A stretch of 64,000 nucleotides of DNA from Basidiobolus meristosporus CBS 931.73 (lineage: Eukaryota; Basidiobolomycota; Basidiobolomycetes; Basidiobolales; Basidiobolaceae): the NCBI GenBank assembly GCA_002104905.1, contig MCFE01000155.1, forward strand, positions 62,001-126,000, written 5' to 3'. The notes under the pieces are model-generated. The model did not search any database and was not told where the DNA came from. It saw nothing but the letters and a program-made list of their open reading frames with translations. The translations under genes were made by a program, and so were the position numbers. This document shows positions 57,820 through 64,000 of this stretch, piece after piece. The first letter of the stretch is position 1; each line of letters starts with the position of its first letter.

Positions 57820-59117
57820 ACTAAATGGACCGTTCTTGGAGTAGGTTAGATAAGCTCAATGGTAAGGGTGAAAAGAGAATGAACAAAGCTTTAGTCAACT
57901 ATACGAAACAAAACAAAAATGAACACTTCCTAATTAGTAAGCTCTAAACACCATATCATCATAGTATTTGGAAAACCCAAATGTTTTAATGAGAGTCACA
58001 GATTCATCTCGCTCTAGACATCTGCGGAACCTTTCGAAGATCAAATTACGTAAGATCACGGTGGCTAATCTTGAAGCAGCAAAAATATAAATAGTATTCC
58101 AGATTTTTAATACTATCTGAATGTAACTAGTACAGAACAATCAATTTTCCATGAACTCTGAGCGCAGGACACTATTGGCCTTCGCCGGCCTGGAATTTCA
58201 AAAGCCTGAAGGTCTGACTTCATCTATACTCATGTGAATCAATCACAGCAATGCAAGTGGGCAGAGAGATTGCTCCAGCAACAAGCGGGTAGCAAGGATC
58301 AGTGCCGTAACTGTAGTTATGCATTTCTGTAAACATACTCCAGAGTAAATCTCCTTCCAGGCGCAAAGTCTCCTTGGATTGTTACCAAGCAGGCCTTTCC
58401 AGCAAACCCGTTTTCACCATCTTGATTCATATGTTGTGCGTCTGAGATGGCATTCGAATTAGTACATTTTTGGAACCTTACCTTACCAGATGGGCTATCA
58501 TTGTGCCGTGATGGCATAAAGGCAAATCACCACCTGGCACTGAATCATCTTATTCAGGCATCTAAACTACTATTTTTATACTGGTGCCTATTTTGTAGGC
58601 TTCCTTTGAATGAGAGAGTCACCCAAGTGGCCGGAATGCTTCCGCAAATAATACCAGGTTCGTAGTGCCGTCGATAAATCGAGTGCTGCAGTTTTATCCA
58701 AAGAAACATGATGTTTGACTGAGGTTGGTGTTGGTACTGGCGCTGGTGTTGTTGTTGGCTAAGTATAGTCGCCACGTATAGTATTGTGGTGATGCATTGA
58801 TGAGTCCTGGTGAACACGTTGGGCTTGTGTGCGTCCTATGGCTCGATTATTAACTTTATTAAATACCATGCAATTAATTCATCTACTTTGCTGGATACGA
58901 TATGTTTGTTTTGATAGCCCGCGAAGCCAGTGAGAAACACGTACCCCGCTGTGGACTACAAACGCAGAGACACAAATATCAATCGTAACTGCTGTAGGTG
59001 GAGTTATGCACATTCTAATCAGATCAGGGAAGAATACTATTTGAGAGCAAATACACAAATATACATGTTGGATTTCAATCATTATTGACCAGCAAGGATT
59101 CAGGCCTCAAGGCGGAT
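57820..59117. other. Intergenic region between the oxidoreductase and VPS13
   Basis: Short unassigned frames only. The minus frame 58,517-58,317 (66 codons, ending FAPGRRFTLEYVYRNA) looks protein-like, preceded by a TATA-like ataaaaatag on the minus strand near 58,575. A small gene here cannot be excluded. Confidence 0.4.
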
Positions 59118-62100
59118 CTAATCTAAAGACCTTCTCTCTACGGTGTATTGGTTGAATGTGTTTTCTAACTTGTGATAGAACTCAGTTCGATCTTTCTCGT
59201 TGGCAATTGGAATGAAGAACGATGGAGGGTCGCTTAGTTGCTTGGTTCGAACCAGATTAATCCCGGTAGCACTTATGATTGGCGTTTGGAGGTCTTGAGG
59301 TTGCGAAGTTGGTTAACGAGCGGGCTTACCCCAGGAAATTAAGAATTGGCTTACCTTCAAAGGATACTACGAAATCGGAGATTGTCTTCTTGATTCTAAC
59401 CACCATGACATATGAGTAACTAAGAAGGGCTATTCTATCGGTGCCGCGCAATTCCAAATGTGCGATATAGGTCTCGTTAAAGTACGATCCATTGTCGACC
59501 TCCTTAAGCCAATACTGCCCTTGCGCCTCAATCGGATCATAGCGCTGTGAAAACGTCGGTCAAAACTACGCAGGGCTACTGATCAATTTGCCAAAACTTA
59601 CTCTTAAAATCCCATCTCGTCCTACGTAACGTGGAAGTCGAATACGCTCACTCTGGTTCTGATCGAATAGAATGGTAGTGTTGCGAATACCTAAAGATGC
59701 TTCCGGTTTAGTTGGGTTCAATGCAAAGACAAAAAGAGTACTAATATTCACCCTCTGTCACATTGTTTGCCATATCGAATACGCCGACAACTGGCTTGGT
59801 CACAACCCTGTTCAATAAATATACAGTTACCACAAGTATTTTGCAGAATGTCAAAGACGCGATACCTACCCTACTAGGCCTTTGCCGATCCCTCTGAAAA
59901 ATCCACCCAAGCCACCCTTCTCTGCTCCAGCGATAGGTTGTGTCTAGGACTTTCGGTTAAACAAGTATGATGTGATCAATCCCTCTTATTAGAATCTTAC
60001 CACTAAACCAGAGATACCGCTAGCAAAGCTAGTCGCCAAAGAAGATGCTCCTCTAGTTACTCCATTAAAGGCGTGTCTAGGTTTGTTGCGCGTTCGAGTC
60101 ATCCGCCGTTTATCTTGGAACGCTTGATCAAGTGTGGCGACAGATAGTCCTTTACCAACGCTATCGGTGAATTTGGAGAAGCTATCTGAGAAACCGTAAA
60201 TCATTTTCGATAGGAAGCTGGCTGCACCCTAGGCGGTTGTGTCGCTGTTAGGCATCGGCATGTATATACGGACTGACAAATGCGCTTACTTTCGCCAGGC
60301 CAATTCCTAAATCTTGTGCCCTATCATTCATAATAAATCCTTGATAGGGCTCATAGAAAAAGTCAATCACTCCAGAGCTGACGGTGTTGAAAAGCTTCAC
60401 CGGGTTTCCTAAGAAGTCCACAGAGCCTACGACTTTGTGTACCTATGTCACATTGTTAGCAAGCACACAGAAATTCGACAATGTACGTAGCGATAGTGAA
60501 TTAACACTAACCTGATAGAAAACCTCTTGTGAATAGTGCTTGCTAAAACGATCTATCAAAACTGGATACGAAACCATAACGTTGTGCATGACCAGAGCAT
60601 TCAGCTTGATCGGTGCAGCCTAGAGGAAGCCGTGTTAGAGGATGGGACATCTGGCACGAATTTGAAGAGTAGTACATCGATGTTTCCTATGGTCATCGTC
60701 AACACATTAACAATATACATCAACGGGTTGTAGGATCGGGGCCTTGGGTACGTTGTTAAGAATAATAAAGTAAATGGTAGCTTGAGATGAGCGGGGCATA
60801 TGATAAAGGATACGTGGTTCTCCCTTGATTGATAACCGCTGTTCTCGAAAACGAGAGGTTGATCTTTAAAGGCTGGATATGGATCACCTCAAAGTATAGC
60901 TGCGTATCGCCCTCGGTCAAAGCGGGCTCAGGAATATCCATACTCTCATCTCCAATATACCTGGGTGGAAGCTTAGAAGATGTTCTCAATGTATGTAGGG
61001 TTAGAACGTGTTACCCTTGGTTTTCAAATCCCCAGCCTGGAACGTTGAATTTACTGAAATCCAGTAGAGTCATCAAGAAGTCCTCATCAACATCGAAAGA
61101 TACCTCTTGCAGCCAGACAGTGATGTATTTGTACCATTCCACTCCGTGAGAGGTGTCCTTAGCTTTGACAACTGCTGCACGGAATGTGGGCTTGATTTCC
61201 ACATCCTTACCTAGCTTCGAGTTCAATGTGGGATATAGGATGATGGGCTTCAATCCTTCATACGACTGATTGTCTATTTGTAGCCATTTGATCATGAAAT
61301 TCATCGATGTTTGGTATGTAGAGTCGCTGTAATTCAGCTCAATTCCTCGGAAGGTAGAGTATATTATCTCTCGAACATGCCTGTTTAAGAATGAGATTCC
61401 AATTCCCTCCAGTTTGATCTTTAAAGAGAAGGTGATGATTGAGTCCATGTCAATCACCTCGAAGTCCGCATCTTGGACCGAGCTATTGGTAGTGCCAGGA
61501 GTGGCAGGTTTGTAAATACTCTCTGATTGGTCGTATTTAGATAAATGCACCACGATCACCGGGCCTTCAGCAACTATGTCTATTGCCATGATGCCCCGTC
61601 CATCGGCGGTCTTGTAGTTTAGCGGTATGAGGGGTCCGATTTCGCACAGAGTGATCTCCCGTTCAAATCCATTGACGTTGAGAACCAAGGACTTTTGTTT
61701 GCTGGCAGGATAGTCCCAGGAATAAGCCATAGTATCCCCAGAGCCTAGTTTGTACCGGATTTGCTTGGTTCTCTCCAGAGTAGGACTGGGTTGAGGGGAC
61801 GACAGCTCGCGCAGTGGCATGATTGGCTGATAAAGTAGAATGGTGGCGCCTGATTCATTCTCAATCCTGAACGGCCACTTTCCTTCTTCCTTTTTAAACA
61901 GAATGAATATAGTGGGACCTTCAAGATGAATATCCACACGAACAAGGTCCCGGCGAATTCCAGGCTTCCGTATTTTGATAAAGATTTTCCCAACATCCTC
62001 GATGTTGAAAGGTGCCGACCACTCCTTGTTGAAGCTTGGGAAATTGATCATCAGCTGCTTTTCCTCCCCTTGGCGTACGAAATGTAATGGTGCCCTATGC

Positions 62101-64000
62101 TTTGGCTCGAGTGGAATACTCACGGAAGAACCGGGCTCTCTCAATAGAATTTTCTCCTTCATGTTGTTCTTGAGTATAAATCGAGGCGTGAAGGTGATGA
62201 TCCTTGTTAACCGATATTTTCCTCTTCCCTGGTCAGCGCTCATCCCCAGGTGGAATTCATCCAAGCGCGCGGACATAGGTATAATGGTGGATGTCTCGCT
62301 ACCTATCGCCTCAAAGCTAATCGGCTTTGTCCACTCCGAGTCAGCGATCTTAATGGACGCTCTGTTCTGAGATTGGGAAAGATATGGCGAATACAAGTAT
62401 GGGAGCTGCTTATTGCCCAGCGAAGCATCCTCATCTCTTGCATATACAGTGTTCACCTCATTGCTACTTGTTTTCAAATACATATCGAGACCGGTCTTGT
62501 TGATTATCAAGAAGGGACTGTAGATCGAAAAGCGGCAAGCTCCACCGGACTCCGGAATTTCAAAGTAGCTGATCCGAAGATTGAGCTTGACCCCCTCTGG
62601 ATTAGTCAGTGAAATCGTATCTTGTACTGGCGCATTTACTGGGTCATTGGTGCTGATTGTGACAAAGTCGCTGTATGCAAACCCAGCGTCACCAATCTCC
62701 ACATTCAGGCACAGGAGGCTACCTAGCTGGAATGTATGCATAGCGCGTATATCGCCTCTCTTGAGAGAGCCGTTTACAGAAAGGTCATTGGATCTATCAA
62801 CGATATTATAGTTGAAATCGTACGGCAGCAGGTTCTCGATCTCTAAGGGTGCGCTGATCTTCAGCGTCATGCACGGATAGAGCAAAACAAGCGGGTCCTT
62901 ACGATCGTATTTGGCATATACTTGGAACCGAAGGCTGTTGGAGGCTTCGGAAGATTCGCATGTAATGGTATTTGGAAAATTCTCGGTTAGAAATTCTCGC
63001 CAATAGATGTAGCTCGTGCTCCAGTCATAATTCTCCTCGGTTTTAGGCCGGACTTTAATGGCATTCTTAAAGCCCATAATCAAATTGACAGGATAGTCTT
63101 CCCCCGGAGCTAGATGGGTTGGGTTGGAGCGTAAATAAATACACGCAGAACTCCATCACATACTGTACTTACGGATAGTGGCTGATTCGGTGAGAGTTTC
63201 GCTTCTGTAATCCACCATGACCATCTCTAAGGGTACCGGCGTGGAGTTTGATATCATCAAAGGTGACCTAAATGTTACGATTTTGGTGCTATCTTTCAAC
63301 TTTACCTCACACACCAGTCGATGGGAAACACTCTCCATCTTTGGCCGTAATACATAGAAGTGGGTGCCCTCAGTGTCTACTGGGATATCTTTGACGCTCT
63401 CCAATGGAAGCGTCTCAAATTGTAAGCCTAGCCGATTTCGGGCCACTGAGGTGTTCTCTCGGGTTTTTCTCCAGTCATCAAACCTCCATGGAAGATCATG
63501 TCCATCGGCCAGCTTCTGAACGACCGTAGATGTGTTATCTCCAGTCGACTCTGCCCATACATACAGATTGAATCCAGTACGGTTCCTTAATAGATATGGG
63601 ATGACAACTCCACGCGCGACGTTCAGGGTGTTTTCTCCTGGCTGGTTCATTCGAGCAACCAGACTCAATGTCGTCTCCAGAAATGAGTGAGCAATGTTAA
63701 GATCAAATTGCCGTTTGGACTCGAAGTTCATTTGAGTCGTTGCGGGGGCCAGCGGCCTATCAATCTTGATGCTGAACTGCCATGGTTCTACCAAAGGCTC
63801 CCAATGCGAGTTTTTGATATTGAACATGTTTGCAAGCATTTGGATATCGGTCGATACAATTAACTAATGGGCGGTCCTGTTGTTAGTAACCATCGTAGAG
63901 ATAGAGTTGCTACATAGACTACCTGTGAAGACCAATCCTTGACTTCTACCACGAATTTCTGCAGCTGTATGTCTATAATTGGCAAGTCATCCAAATCTCG
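59118..64000 (-). CDS. VPS13: VPS13 lipid-transfer protein, C-terminal 1384 codons, partial, 13 exons visible
   Basis: Giant bridge-like protein that moves lipids at membrane contact sites. The gene runs off the right edge, so the N-terminus is missing. Exons on the minus strand: 64000-63923, 63863-63173, 63109-61015, 60960-60814, 60742-60676, 60622-60512, 60442-60290, 60228-60001, 59943-59870, 59807-59752, 59690-59602, 59544-59355, 59293-59118. The adaptor-binding (VAB/SHR-BD) region carries [25 protein letters not shown]-like and [15 protein letters not shown]. Next come the [18 protein letters not shown] segment, the amphipathic ATG2-C-like region ([57 protein letters not shown]-like [11 protein letters not shown]) and a PH-like C-terminal domain ([46 protein letters not shown]). 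Each junction keeps frame. Confidence 0.93.

Noticed and set aside
60961-61014. A 30-nt intron model at the VPS13 61015/60960 junction
   Set aside because: The acceptor at ...TTGAG would leave an implausibly short intron. The CACCCAG acceptor gives a 54-bp intron and keeps frame, so that was used.
61745-62811. Several ORFs antisense or out of frame within VPS13
   Set aside because: The minus-strand VPS13 frame is continuous for 690 codons with family motifs, so the others are shadows.
1-64000. CRISPR arrays, bacterial operons, prophage or toxin-antitoxin systems
   Set aside because: Spliced eukaryotic genes throughout; no regularly spaced direct repeats with unique spacers were seen.
1-64000. 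tRNA and rRNA genes
   Set aside because: I looked for B-box-like GGTTCGAATCC and paired arms and found only coding or unpaired matches; a covariance-model scan would be decisive.

Overview
The window is from a filamentous fungus. It carries a translation elongation factor 3 gene (a fungal hallmark), a Kex2-type processed wall protein family, Kre9/Knh1-like wall proteins, a fungal-type MAPKK, a DUF1752 GATA factor and a Tda3-like oxidoreductase. Genes are interrupted by many short introns (about 44-88 bp, GT...AG, often with a CTAAC-like branch site): RPB5 has 7 exons, eEF3 has 7, and the visible part of VPS13 has 13. High intron density, A+T-rich intergenic DNA and many transposons suggest an early-diverging (zygomycete-grade) lineage, but no marker here fixes the species, so this is inference.

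Positions 1 to about 17,600 are a transposon graveyard with at least three nested layers. A decayed chromodomain-bearing Ty3/gypsy element (1-1568 and 10924 to about 11,960) was split by a Ty1/copia element (1569-10923, both LTRs, exact 5-bp target duplication CTCCT). That copia element was itself broken at 4556-9787 by two 3' halves of another Ty3/gypsy family arranged as a 2.35-kb inverted repeat. Further right are a decayed CACTA/Plavaka-type DNA transposase (about 14,570-16,070, minus), the 3' end and LTR of a second copia family (16,097-16,907), and antisense copia gag debris (16,908-17,600).

Positions 17,800-64,000 are host DNA. In order: eEF3 (+); a gene-poor stretch with one orphan ORF; three tandem secreted expansin-like (DPBB) genes with C-terminal CBM19-like chitin-binding modules (+); a Kre9/Knh1-like secreted protein (-); an uncertain gene (-); a long empty stretch; mitochondrial GrpE/Mge1 (-) divergent from RPB5 (+); a two-finger GATA factor with DUF1752 (-); a small DUF2462/C19orf53-like basic protein (-); a cell-wall-integrity type MAPKK (-); a four-finger C2H2 factor (-); a second Kre9/Knh1-like, probably GPI-anchored protein (-); an Mrx11-like mitochondrial membrane protein (+) convergent with a Tda3-like FAD oxidoreductase (-); and the C-terminal 1384 codons of VPS13 (-), which runs off the right edge.

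The genes do not form an operon or one pathway. Cell-wall biology recurs (expansin-like cluster, two Kre9/Knh1-like proteins, an Mkk1/2-like kinase), but co-regulation is not shown. I see no convincing evidence of a wholly new biological system. The most informative signals are the nested transposons with shared stop codons, the sharply bounded near-identical tract between two expansin-like genes, and the matching intron positions in the two GATA fingers. Multi-exon models were built by hand from splice sites, unbroken frame and family similarity; total lengths are divisible by three.
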